Assembly: GCF_015352445.1 (NCBI RefSeq)
Contig: NZ_JADKPO010000013.1
Location: forward strand, 1 to 64,000
Length of the DNA stretch: 64,000 nt
Origin: Nocardioides agariphilus
GTDB lineage: Bacteria > Actinomycetota > Actinomycetes > Propionibacteriales > Nocardioidaceae
Direction: 5' to 3'
The position numbers were made by a program, and so were the translations under genes. The notes under the pieces are model-generated. The model saw only the letters and a program-made list of their open reading frames with translations. It was not told where the DNA came from and did no database searches. The first letter of the stretch is position 1. Each line of letters begins with the position of its first letter. Positions 42,499 to 49,003 of this stretch are shown in pieces.

Positions 42499-42541
42499 CG
42501 TCATACGATCTGGTCGCCCCAGCGACCACTTCGTATGACGT
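42498..42541 (+). terminator. Large imperfect hairpin between the uracil-DNA glycosylase and the tRNA
   Basis: Two 20-bp arms at 42498-42517 and 42522-42541 pair at 18 of 20 positions with loop CCCA. The first base is shared with the stop codon. It probably terminates the operon. The arms contain ACGTCATACGA and TCGTATGACGT, so it could also bind a dimeric protein. Confidence 0.6.
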
Positions 42542-42550
42542 CCCAGAATC

Positions 42551-42624
42551 GCCCCCGTATCCCAACCGGTAGAGGAAGTCGCCTTAAAAGCGATCCAGTC
42601 TGGGTTCGAACCCCAGCGGGGGCA
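42551..42624 (+). tRNA. tRNA with anticodon TAA (tRNA-Leu by codon), attachment site of the element
   Basis: Acceptor strands GCCCCCG (42551-42557) and CGGGGGC (42617-42623) pair fully, with discriminator A42624. The anticodon arm GTCGC-CTTAAAA-GCGAT gives anticodon TAA, and the T-arm is CTGGG-TTCGAAC-CCCAG. CCA is not encoded. It lacks the long variable arm expected of a class II tRNA-Leu: only five bases lie between anticodon and T-stems. The 3' 45 bp are repeated at the far end of the integrated element. Confidence 0.85.
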
Positions 42625-42625
42625 C
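42581..42625 (+). repeat. attL: 45-bp direct repeat in the tRNA 3' half
   Basis: This 45-bp stretch is identical to 54988-55032. It begins just before the anticodon loop and runs through the T-arm and acceptor 3' end to one base beyond the discriminator. It is the left boundary of the integrated element. Confidence 0.95.
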
Positions 42626-42964
42626 TTGTATGACCTGCGGAAACGCCGGAATCCCCACCAATGCAAGGGGATCCCGCGCTCCGCGGGCGCTCCTGCATCC
42701 TTCTTCAGACACCGCGGTCCGACGGCGGTCCACCTTGCCGCAATTGACGCGGCGACGAGGCCAGCCCGCCGTGTGAGTCGGCTAGGCTGGCGTCACTAAG
42801 GCGCCACCCACTGGAACGGCAGCGGGCGTGTGGAAGGCCAAGGCTGATCCCTTGGAGAGACACCCCACGCGTCAAGTTCCAGGCGAGTGACTTGATCGGC
42901 GGTCAAGCCGCCACCGATCAACCAGGTCACCCGATCCGACACATGTCAGATTGGGAGTGACCGA
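42626..42964 (+). promoter_or_regulatory. Left end of the element: non-coding control region
   Basis: This 339-bp stretch between attL and the first element gene has no coding frame that I trust. It contains an inverted repeat, TTGATCGG (42892-42899) and CCGATCAA (42914-42921), that overlaps the place for the first gene's promoter and could be an operator. GTCAAG occurs at 42871 and 42902 as possible arm-type sites. A short CCCGCG-CTC-CGCGGG hairpin lies near 42673. Confidence 0.45.
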
Positions 42965-43177
42965 GTGCCAAAGCCAGTCCTTATCCGCCGTCAGGCCATC
43001 CAGGCCATGTATGGCTTCACCGAACGCCAAGCACGCCGCTGGATCGTTGAGCGACGCATCTCGCACGTCCACCCCTCCGGCCCCAAGGGGCCGTGCTACC
43101 TGAAGACGGCGGAGTTGGATGCGCTGATCGATGCGGCGACGACTCCTGCCCTGAAGAGGAAGGGCGGTCGCGCATGA
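42965..43177 (+). CDS. Excisionase-like helix-turn-helix protein
   Basis: The 70-residue basic protein has a MerR-type/HTH_17 helix-turn-helix: RRQAIQAMYGFTERQARRWIVERRISHVHPSGPKGP near 8-43, with TERQARRWI as the recognition helix and a wing ending in YLKTAEL. Proteins of this size and fold at the end of an integrative element usually act as recombination directionality factors or as repressors of the element operon. GTG start at 42965. It overlaps the next gene by 4 bp (ATGA) and lies 340 bp inside attL. Confidence 0.75.
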   Translation: MPKPVLIRRQAIQAMYGFTERQARRWIVERRISHVHPSGPKGPCYLKTAELDALIDAATTPALKRKGGRA

Positions 43178-43383
43178 GCACGATCGGTCACATCCGCCTC
43201 GCACGCCTGAACCTTGCGTTTGCTCGCGAGTGCGAGGCGGGCCACGCATCGCGCCCAGCTGGCCATCGCTACGGCGCATCACCTGCCGTCAGGGTCGAGC
43301 CCTACACGCGTCGCTCGAACGTCTGCCCTGCTTGCTGGACGGCTCGGGCTGTGGGGACGGGGGAGTGCTTGTGCAGCCGGTGA
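43174..43383 (+). CDS. Small protein with a C-terminal cysteine cluster
   Basis: The 69-residue product ends with NVCPACWTARAVGTGECLCSR, four Cys of which the first CPAC pair and the second CLC pair could bind zinc. ATG at 43174 is coupled to the previous gene (ATGA). No family was recognised. Coupling to the excisionase-like gene suggests co-expression during excision or replication. Confidence 0.55.
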   Translation: MSTIGHIRLARLNLAFARECEAGHASRPAGHRYGASPAVRVEPYTRRSNVCPACWTARAVGTGECLCSR

Positions 43384-43566
43384 GCACGCCCGCCGGGGGC
43401 CACACCTAGCGCGCGGATCTACGCCTGAATCATCAACGGACTGCGCCTTGCAGAGCCGTCACTTCGGCCTGCCCGCGCACCTTTCGGCGGGGGTCGGTCG
43501 TCGGGGTGGTCGAACGTAGTTAGCAACGCGGCCTCGGTAGGGGGCCTGAAAGAGAGGAGAGACCTG

Positions 43567-43737
43567 ATGGGACGACCCACGATCTATGGCCGTCGCCTGC
43601 GGGTGTACGTGACGCCCGAGCACCTGGCCGCCATCAACCGGGAGGCGCGGCTGACGGGCGCGACGCCGAGTGAGGTCATGCGTGCGTCCTTGAGCGCGTA
43701 CTTCAGCAAGGACGACGAGGACGAGGACGCGTCATGA
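43567..43737 (+). CDS. Short ribbon-helix-helix-like protein
   Basis: The 56-residue product begins MGRPTIYGRRLRVYVTPEHLAAINREARLTGATPSEVMRASLSAYF and ends in an acidic tail. A strand (RRLRVYVT), helix (EHLAAINREA) and second helix starting TPSEVMRASL fit a ribbon-helix-helix DNA-binding fold, as in Arc/MetJ/CopG proteins. ATG at 43567 is preceded by GAGAGGAGAGACC, a strong ribosome binding site. It overlaps the next gene by 4 bp. The expected role is control of the replication operon or of copy number. Confidence 0.6.
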   Translation: MGRPTIYGRRLRVYVTPEHLAAINREARLTGATPSEVMRASLSAYFSKDDEDEDAS

Positions 43738-44048
43738 CCTACCCCTCTGGCCTCACCGCTGACCAGCGGGCGCAGGTTGATCGAGCCCGTGAGGTCGCCG
43801 CCGACCGGGCGGAACAGCAGCAACGAGCGAAGGAGCGACAGATGAGCATGAGGAAAACGGCGCAGGGTGACCGCGTCGAGAGGTTCCCTGACCTGAGCGG
43901 CAGGGGCAAGCGGCTGGGTGGTATCCGCGAGGAACTGACCGAGGCGTTTGAGGAGGCCGAGCGTGCGGCCGACCTCGCCCAGCGCATGGGCGCGGTTCAC
44001 AAGGTGGATGCCGACCGCTTCCCGGTCGTCTCGGGCGGTGACCACTGA
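43734..44048 (+). CDS. Hypothetical helical protein of the element operon
   Basis: The 104-residue protein is largely helical: ADQRAQVDRAREVAADRAEQQQRAKERQMSMRK near 9-41 and EELTEAFEEAERAADLAQRMGAVHK near 66. Its charge pattern suggests a coiled coil or partner-binding helix. No known motif is seen. It overlaps the previous and next genes by 4 and 1 bases, so it is translated in the same chain. Confidence 0.55.
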   Translation: MTYPSGLTADQRAQVDRAREVAADRAEQQQRAKERQMSMRKTAQGDRVERFPDLSGRGKRLGGIREELTEAFEEAERAADLAQRMGAVHKVDADRFPVVSGGDH

Positions 44049-44578
44049 TGAGCGTTCAAGAGGAACTGCAAGCCGCCCACGTCAACGCCGGTTGGTTGGA
44101 CGCCTACATCGACAGCCCGCCCGCCGAGGCGCACGTGCGAGTCAACGGCGACACACCGCTGCGCCGCGTCGAGCGCCTGCGTGACCGATGGGCCAAGCAA
44201 CAGCGCGCCAAGCAGACCGATCGGTACGCGGCTGTCTTGACGCCCGCACGTGAGTCAGTGAAGGACGCCGACAAGACGGTGGACCTGCTGTCCGACAAGA
44301 TCAGCGGCTGGCTCGACCAGATGCGCGCGGGAACGCTCGACCCCGAGCAGGTGATGAAGAACCTGGCCGATGTCCCCGCCGTGCTCAAGGCGATCCAGCA
44401 GGCCTATGACGAGTGCGACCGTGACGCCGAGGCAGCCAGGGCGATGATCGACCTGCCTCCGGCCGAGTACGCGCAGAGGCTGGAAGAGCGCTTCCCGTCT
44501 GCCGGCCATGGCATCTACCTCACGACGGCATGGTTGCGCGGCGAGCCGGGCGCTCAGGACCCTCTGGGTGACGCGTGA
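44048..44578 (+). CDS. Hypothetical protein of the element operon
   Basis: The 176-residue product is mixed helical, with RVERLRDRWAKQQRAKQTDRYAAVLTPARESVKDADKTVDLLSDKISGWLDQMR near 39-93 and YDECDRDAEAARAMIDLPPAEYAQRLEERF near 120. It has no signal, membrane helix or catalytic motif. It begins one base before the previous stop ends and overlaps the next start. The position upstream of the TOPRIM protein suggests a replication accessory role. Confidence 0.55.
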   Translation: MSVQEELQAAHVNAGWLDAYIDSPPAEAHVRVNGDTPLRRVERLRDRWAKQQRAKQTDRYAAVLTPARESVKDADKTVDLLSDKISGWLDQMRAGTLDPEQVMKNLADVPAVLKAIQQAYDECDRDAEAARAMIDLPPAEYAQRLEERFPSAGHGIYLTTAWLRGEPGAQDPLGDA

Positions 44579-44880
44579 TGAAGAAGGTCCCGAACTCACA
44601 CACGCCGCACACCGTGCAGTCGCTCCGCGCAGGTGACTTCGTGGAGGTCCGGCTCAACGCCCACCTCAGCGGTGGGCTGGTCGGCTACGTGAGGGCAGCG
44701 AGCAAGTTGCACCTCAGGCTCCTGGCTCATTCGTTCGAGGGTCCCTACGTGGAAGTGGAAGCCGCCAAAGGCGTGGATTGCCTTGCGTGGGACTTGTACA
44801 TCCCCATGTCGTCAATCGCGTGGATTCGGCACCTGCCATTGAAGGCCGACGAGTGCTCATGCAGCGAGGGTCTGGCATGA
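44578..44880 (+). CDS. Small beta-barrel-like protein of the element operon
   Basis: The 100-residue product is beta-rich, with FVEVRLNAHLSGGLVGYVRAASKLHLRLLAHSF and VEVEAAKGVDCLAWDLYIPMSSIAWIRHLPL, which resembles an Sm/SH3-like barrel with a charged loop. Two Cys (CSCSE) end the protein. ATG at 44578 overlaps the previous stop in TGATG. The next gene overlaps in ATGA. Function unknown. Confidence 0.5.
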   Translation: MKKVPNSHTPHTVQSLRAGDFVEVRLNAHLSGGLVGYVRAASKLHLRLLAHSFEGPYVEVEAAKGVDCLAWDLYIPMSSIAWIRHLPLKADECSCSEGLA

Positions 44881-45614
44881 CGGCCTGGATGACTTGGTGG
44901 TACCACGACGCCGACGGACGGCGTGTCTTCCAGCACTACCGGAAGACACGGACGCCGACCTCGGACGACCCGCGCTGCAAGGAGTACGGGTATCGCCTAC
45001 CAGTGGTCGAGGTGATCGGTGGTCAACGGGTCCTTGTGGACTGGGACTACCGCAAGCCACTGACTGCCGACCGACTGGTCTTCAGGCTGCCCATGGTCCT
45101 CGCGCATCGCGACCAGTGTCTTGTCCTCACGGAAGGCGAGCGATGCGCGGTTGCCGCGCTCAAGCTCGGCGTGCTTGCCACCACTCACCATGGCGGCGCA
45201 GGCAAGTTCACGCAGGCGATGGCGGAGTCTCTTGCACGCCACCGTGGACGAATCGTCCTTGTCGCGGACAACGATCCAGCCGGTGCCTACGACGTTGTCA
45301 GGCGGTTCGACCTCCTCCGGGCTGTCGGCCTCCCGGCAAAGCGGCTACGGGTGCGCGAGGTGACGCCTACGCACCCCGGCGCGGACCTGCGCGACCACCT
45401 GGAGGCGGGCTACCGATTGAGCGACCTCAGGGCCGCTGACGTCGATGAACTCCGCGAGGTCGCGGCCACGGTCACGGGCTCGCTTGACGAAGGCAGTTGG
45501 CCCGACGGGTTGACACCCGAAGAACGCCGGCAGATCGCTACTTGGCGACCAGTGGGCCACTCATGGCCCGCACGTGGAAGAACCCCGGCCCGCAACGCCG
45601 GGGTTCTTCGCTGA
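44877..45614 (+). CDS. TOPRIM-domain protein, primase-like
   Basis: The 245-residue protein carries a TOPRIM domain: CLVLTEGERCAVAALKLG near 81-98, where E86 is the catalytic Glu, and IVLVADNDPAGAYDVV near 127-142, the DxD-type motif, followed by LRDHLEAGY. TOPRIM domains occur in primases, topoisomerases and OLD nucleases; with a RepA-type ATPase next to it the primase sense is likeliest. The N-terminal 75 residues are beta-rich and may bind DNA. The ATG at 44877 is coupled (ATGA) to the previous gene. It lacks the zinc-binding and RNA-polymerase domains of DnaG. Confidence 0.75.
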   Translation: MTAWMTWWYHDADGRRVFQHYRKTRTPTSDDPRCKEYGYRLPVVEVIGGQRVLVDWDYRKPLTADRLVFRLPMVLAHRDQCLVLTEGERCAVAALKLGVLATTHHGGAGKFTQAMAESLARHRGRIVLVADNDPAGAYDVVRRFDLLRAVGLPAKRLRVREVTPTHPGADLRDHLEAGYRLSDLRAADVDELREVAATVTGSLDEGSWPDGLTPEERRQIATWRPVGHSWPARGRTPARNAGVLR

Positions 45615-45626
45615 AAGGACAAGCAA

Positions 45627-46997
45627 GTGCCTAAGAAGAAGGCTAGTCGCGGTCGTCCGAGTGCCACTGACGCCGAACTGATGGCGAAGGAAGTCAAGAG
45701 CGCCCTTGCATCTCGAGGAATCACGGGTGAGACAGCGCCGCCGAAGGGCATCGATGGCAAGCAGTGGTCTCTGCTCCGGTATCGCCTGACCACCGAGGCC
45801 GTCAGCGACGTTGCGGACGAGTGGCGAGCAAGGCGGCTCGGTCAGGCCATCCCCGACTTCACTCCGCTGACTCCGGACGAGGTAGCGGAGCCCAGCGACC
45901 TCCCCACGTGGCGCGTGCGCGGGCTGTGGTCGCTCGGTTCCCACGGCACATGGGCTGGCCCGAAGAAGTCGTTCAAGACGACCCTTCATGACTGCATGGC
46001 GATCGGTGTCGCCTCGGGTCAACGTGTGTTGGACGAGTGGGAGGTGGTCGACCCCGGCCCGGTGTTGATCTACGCCGGAGAGGGCAGCATCGAGTGGCGC
46101 AAGAGGTCGCTCCAACGCATCGCCCACGACCTCTACAACGTCAAGCTCGGCAGCGGGGACGACCAGGCACAGGTGCACGTCGTGCCAACCGCATACCCCT
46201 TCAACACCCCCGAGTTCAGGCTGGCCCTCGCCGAGAACATCAAGGCGATCAAGCCAGCGTTCGTCACGTTGGACTCGACGTACAACTACCACCCGCGCGG
46301 CATCAACACCGCCGACATGTACGACCGAGGACCACTGTTCGCTGAACTCTCGGCGCTCGTCCGTGATGCAGACTCCGAGACCTCGCTACTGCTGATCGAC
46401 CACATGCGGCAGGCCGCCTCCCACGACCTCGACGCCATCGCGATGGCCGGGGTTGGTCAGTGGGCGGACTCATGGATCCTCAACATCCCCGAGCACACCG
46501 ACCCCGAGGAAGGGCTCTTCAAGATTCAGATGTCCATCGGGTCGCGTCGGTGGGGTGGGAGGAGGCGCCTGGCAGAGGTGGACCTGGGCCGGTTCGATGA
46601 GGACGACGAGTCGTGGACCCATCCGATGCGCGTGGAGGTCAGCGCGGGCGAGTGGACGTCGAAGCCCAAGGGCCGGTCGGACGACAGGATCGACCACGCG
46701 ATCTTGCAGGTCGTACGTGACAACGAGTGGTCGCTGACCCAGACGGCGTTGGTCGACAAGGTCGGCGGCAACGTCGCCCGCACCCGCGACCGACTCAACC
46801 TCCTGGTGAGCCAGCGCCTCCTCGCCGTGGAGAGGCGCAAGCGTCCCGAGGGCAAGGGCGGGCGTGAGGTCGTGCGTGAACTCGTGGGGTTCCCCGACGA
46901 CGCGCACGTGGAAAGCGCAACCACGACCCCTCGATCCCGCCCGGCGAAGCGCGGTCGGGGGTCGGCAGCCGCGTCCCGCAAGAAGGGTCGTGGTTAG
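45627..46997 (+). CDS. RepA-like AAA ATPase (replicative helicase type) with C-terminal winged helix
   Basis: The 456-residue protein has Walker A AGPKKSFKTTL at residues 110-120, IYAGEGS near 149 and Walker B AFVTLDSTYNY near 211, then ETSLLLIDHMRQAASHD near 251. This is the AAA_25/RepA hexameric helicase pattern. After the ATPase, ILQVVRDNEWSLTQTALVDKVGGNVARTRDRLNLLVSQRLL near 358 forms a winged helix. It would unwind the element's origin with the TOPRIM protein 12 bp upstream. A basic tail ends the protein. It shows that the element probably replicates after excision. Confidence 0.8.
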   Translation: MPKKKASRGRPSATDAELMAKEVKSALASRGITGETAPPKGIDGKQWSLLRYRLTTEAVSDVADEWRARRLGQAIPDFTPLTPDEVAEPSDLPTWRVRGLWSLGSHGTWAGPKKSFKTTLHDCMAIGVASGQRVLDEWEVVDPGPVLIYAGEGSIEWRKRSLQRIAHDLYNVKLGSGDDQAQVHVVPTAYPFNTPEFRLALAENIKAIKPAFVTLDSTYNYHPRGINTADMYDRGPLFAELSALVRDADSETSLLLIDHMRQAASHDLDAIAMAGVGQWADSWILNIPEHTDPEEGLFKIQMSIGSRRWGGRRRLAEVDLGRFDEDDESWTHPMRVEVSAGEWTSKPKGRSDDRIDHAILQVVRDNEWSLTQTALVDKVGGNVARTRDRLNLLVSQRLLAVERRKRPEGKGGREVVRELVGFPDDAHVESATTTPRSRPAKRGRGSAAASRKKGRG

Positions 46998-47135
46998 ACG
47001 TGGTTGCTCGGAGATCGCCATACGACGTGGGGAAACGAACTACGACCGCCCGGTCGTGGTTGCTAGACGCGGTTGCCCCTGGGGCGGGGTCGGGAGGGGC
47101 AACCCCGACCGCCCCGCGACCTATAGGGGTCGGGG
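46986..47135 (+). other. Origin-like repeat region after the RepA-type gene
   Basis: GGTCGTGGTT followed by AGACG-GGTTGC is found twice: 46986-47009 (with the gene's last codons) and 47052-47078, with a 3-bp insertion in the second. A long imperfect inverted repeat lies at 47081-47115 (GGGGCGGGGTCGGG and CCCCGACCGCCCC), and GGGGTCGGGG at 47126-47135 can pair with CCCCGACC at 47103-47110. Iteron-like repeats next to a replication gene fit an origin, and the hairpins could end the operon; this is inference. Confidence 0.4.
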
Positions 47136-47168
47136 TTCGGTTGCCCGACGACGAGAACGGAGTAGGTG

Positions 47169-47912
47169 ATGGGCAAGAGGAGTGTGCCTAGAACGGGCAC
47201 TAGCAAGAGCACCCGACCCACGGCGGGAGGGGGCCGGGAGCGCAAGAAGGCCGCAGCACTCACTGACCGGGAAGTGTGCGGCAAGTGTGGGGAAGTCCAT
47301 AGGGGCTGCAAGGCCCACACCAAGCACGGCCCCAACACTGGCAAGGCGTGCGGTGCACAAGTGCGGCTCGGCGCATCCCTGTGCCCCAAACACGGAGGCA
47401 ACCACCCCGCCCACAAGCAAGCCGCCAAGGACCGGCTCCTAGCGATGGTCAACCCGGCGCTCGCCGAGTTGCACCGCATCATGACCAACAAGCAGACCTC
47501 GGACACCGACAAGCTTCGTGCCATCCAGATGGTCCTTGATCGCACAGGGTTCAAGCCGGGTGTGCAGATCGACGTTGCAGTCACCGCGTTCCAGGAGGTG
47601 GCGGACGCGGCGCTCGTGGAGATCGGCGAGGACCGCTCCCTCCCCTCCTCCGAGCGCCCGGCGCTCGATGCGCCGACGTTCGAGGACGCCGAGCAACTGG
47701 CCTACTCGGCTCAGGAGGCGATCGACAACGAGCGCCACGACGCGGACACCCGGACGTACCTCGCCGGGCGCATCTACCCCGACGAGAACACGGTGCGTGG
47801 CGAGGTCATGAGCATCCTTCCCGACCCGATGCGACGCCCGAAGCGACCGACCGAGTTCGGCGGGGCCGAGGCGCCGCCGACGGATCGAGCGCCGACCGAC
47901 CCGCCCCGATAG
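47169..47912 (+). CDS. Zinc-finger protein resembling phage terminase small subunits
   Basis: The 247-residue protein begins with a basic tail, then carries Cys/His residues C37, C40, C47, C61 and C72-x2-H75 in CKAHTKHGPNTGKACGAQVRLGASLCPKHGGNHPAHKQAA. The CPKHGG-x-AHKQAA motif is widespread in small terminase-like proteins of actinobacterial phages, as is ALAELHRIMTNKQTSDTDKLRAIQMVLDRTGFKPG near 98-131, a helical repeat that ends in LDRTG. Small terminases recognise the packaging site of the genome. ATG at 47169 was chosen; GTG at 47166 is possible. There is no large terminase in the element, so the protein would have to work with a helper phage's machinery. Confidence 0.6.
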   Translation: MGKRSVPRTGTSKSTRPTAGGGRERKKAAALTDREVCGKCGEVHRGCKAHTKHGPNTGKACGAQVRLGASLCPKHGGNHPAHKQAAKDRLLAMVNPALAELHRIMTNKQTSDTDKLRAIQMVLDRTGFKPGVQIDVAVTAFQEVADAALVEIGEDRSLPSSERPALDAPTFEDAEQLAYSAQEAIDNERHDADTRTYLAGRIYPDENTVRGEVMSILPDPMRRPKRPTEFGGAEAPPTDRAPTDPPR

Positions 47913-48018
47913 GCCACCGACGCGGACACCTAGGTGGGCCTAGGCGGACGACGAGCCCGACCCGTGGGCCGGAGTCCGCCGAGCCCGCCTGACAGCGCCG
48001 AGGGGCGTGCCGTTCGTA

Positions 48019-48038
48019 GCGCGTAGCCCGCTACGCGC
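48019..48038. repeat. Perfect inverted repeat upstream of the serine recombinase
   Basis: GCGCGTAGC (48019-48027) and GCTACGCGC (48030-48038) flank CC. A second inverted repeat, TAGTTG (48064-48069) and CAACTA (48077-48082), overlaps TTGACA and lies just before the ribosome binding site of the recombinase gene; it could be an operator or a res-type site. Confidence 0.6.
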
Positions 48039-48098
48039 GTCGGAGGTAGGGTCGCGCCGCCGTTAGTTGACAACGGCAACTAGTTGAAGGAGGAGCCG

Positions 48099-48737
48099 AT
48101 GAAGGTCATCGGGTACACGCGGGTGTCCACCGCCGAGCAAGCCAAGGACGGCTGGACCCTCACCCAACAGCGCAATGCCATCGAGGCCGAGTGCGAACGG
48201 CGTGGCTGGACGCTCATCGAGGTCATCGAGGACGCCGGATACTCCGGCACGAACGACTGCCGGCCAGGACTGCGCCGGGCGCTCGACATGCTCAAGCGGC
48301 GACAAGCTCGGGCCATCGCCGTTGCACGGCTCGACCGGCTCGCTCGGTCCACCCAGCACCTGTGCGAGTACATCGCCGCGTGCAAGAAGCAGAAGTGGTC
48401 GATGGTCGCGCTCGACGTGGACCTCGACACGACGACCGCCAACGGGCGGTTCATGGTCCGCGTGCTCGCCGCCGTCGCCGAGTGGGAGTCCGAGGTCAAC
48501 GGCGAGCGAGTTCGTGAGGGCATGGCCGAGGCGCGGGCCAGCGGCAAGGTGTTCGGGTTCCAAGCCCAGGTCGAGCCCGCGACCGTCACCCGGATCACCC
48601 GGGCCCGCCGACGCGGCGACTCCTTCGCGGTCATCGCCAAGCGGCTCGACGCGGCGCGGGTACCGACCCCTGGGGGTGGGGCTCGCTGGTACCCCTCGAC
48701 CATCGAGCGCATATGCAAACGCGAGGCCGTCGCATGA
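48099..48737 (+). CDS. Small serine recombinase (resolvase/invertase type)
   Basis: The 212-residue protein has the catalytic domain MKVIGYTRVSTAEQAKDGWTLTQQ with nucleophile Ser10, and ARLDRLARSTQHL near 76-88 with the conserved Arg residues. The remaining part (ARRRGDSFAVIAKRLDAARVPTPGGG... STIERICKR) resembles the start of the recombinase domain and a helix-turn-helix. ATG at 48099 follows AAGGAGG (48087-48093); an in-frame ATG at 48084 is less likely. Its partner site may be the inverted repeats just upstream. It is coupled (ATGA) to the next gene and stands beside a tyrosine integrase, an unusual pairing. Confidence 0.85.
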   Translation: MKVIGYTRVSTAEQAKDGWTLTQQRNAIEAECERRGWTLIEVIEDAGYSGTNDCRPGLRRALDMLKRRQARAIAVARLDRLARSTQHLCEYIAACKKQKWSMVALDVDLDTTTANGRFMVRVLAAVAEWESEVNGERVREGMAEARASGKVFGFQAQVEPATVTRITRARRRGDSFAVIAKRLDAARVPTPGGGARWYPSTIERICKREAVA

Positions 48738-49003
48738 ACCGCTGGACCGACGCCGACAGCAACGCGCTCGACCTCGCAATCAAGTCACTGCGTCGAGCCG
48801 ACCGCTTCGAGCGCGGGCTACCACTCACGACGGCGAGTCACCAGCCCGTGAAGCACAAGCCAACGACCCTGCGCGCCGAGTGTGGACCCGATGGCCAGTG
48901 GCAGATCAAGGGCAAGCACAAGGGCCGACCGGTCCAACGCCGGTTCACAACGCGGAAGGCGGCGGAGTCGTTCGCCCGCCAACTCAGAGAGGAAGGCAAC
49001 TGA
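48734..49003 (+). CDS. Small basic protein with an integrase arm-binding-like domain
   Basis: The 89-residue basic protein ends with WQIKGKHKGRPVQRRFTTRKAAESFARQLREEG, which has the same pattern as the N-terminal part of the integrase next door (RRWEVLYED...KKRTKGGFQTKAAAERWRDE): a strand with Trp, a basic hairpin and a short amphipathic helix. Such arm-binding domains contact integrase arm sites. The gene overlaps the recombinase (ATGA) and ends one base inside the integrase start. A role in directing integration or excision is inferred. Confidence 0.5.
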   Translation: MNRWTDADSNALDLAIKSLRRADRFERGLPLTTASHQPVKHKPTTLRAECGPDGQWQIKGKHKGRPVQRRFTTRKAAESFARQLREEGN

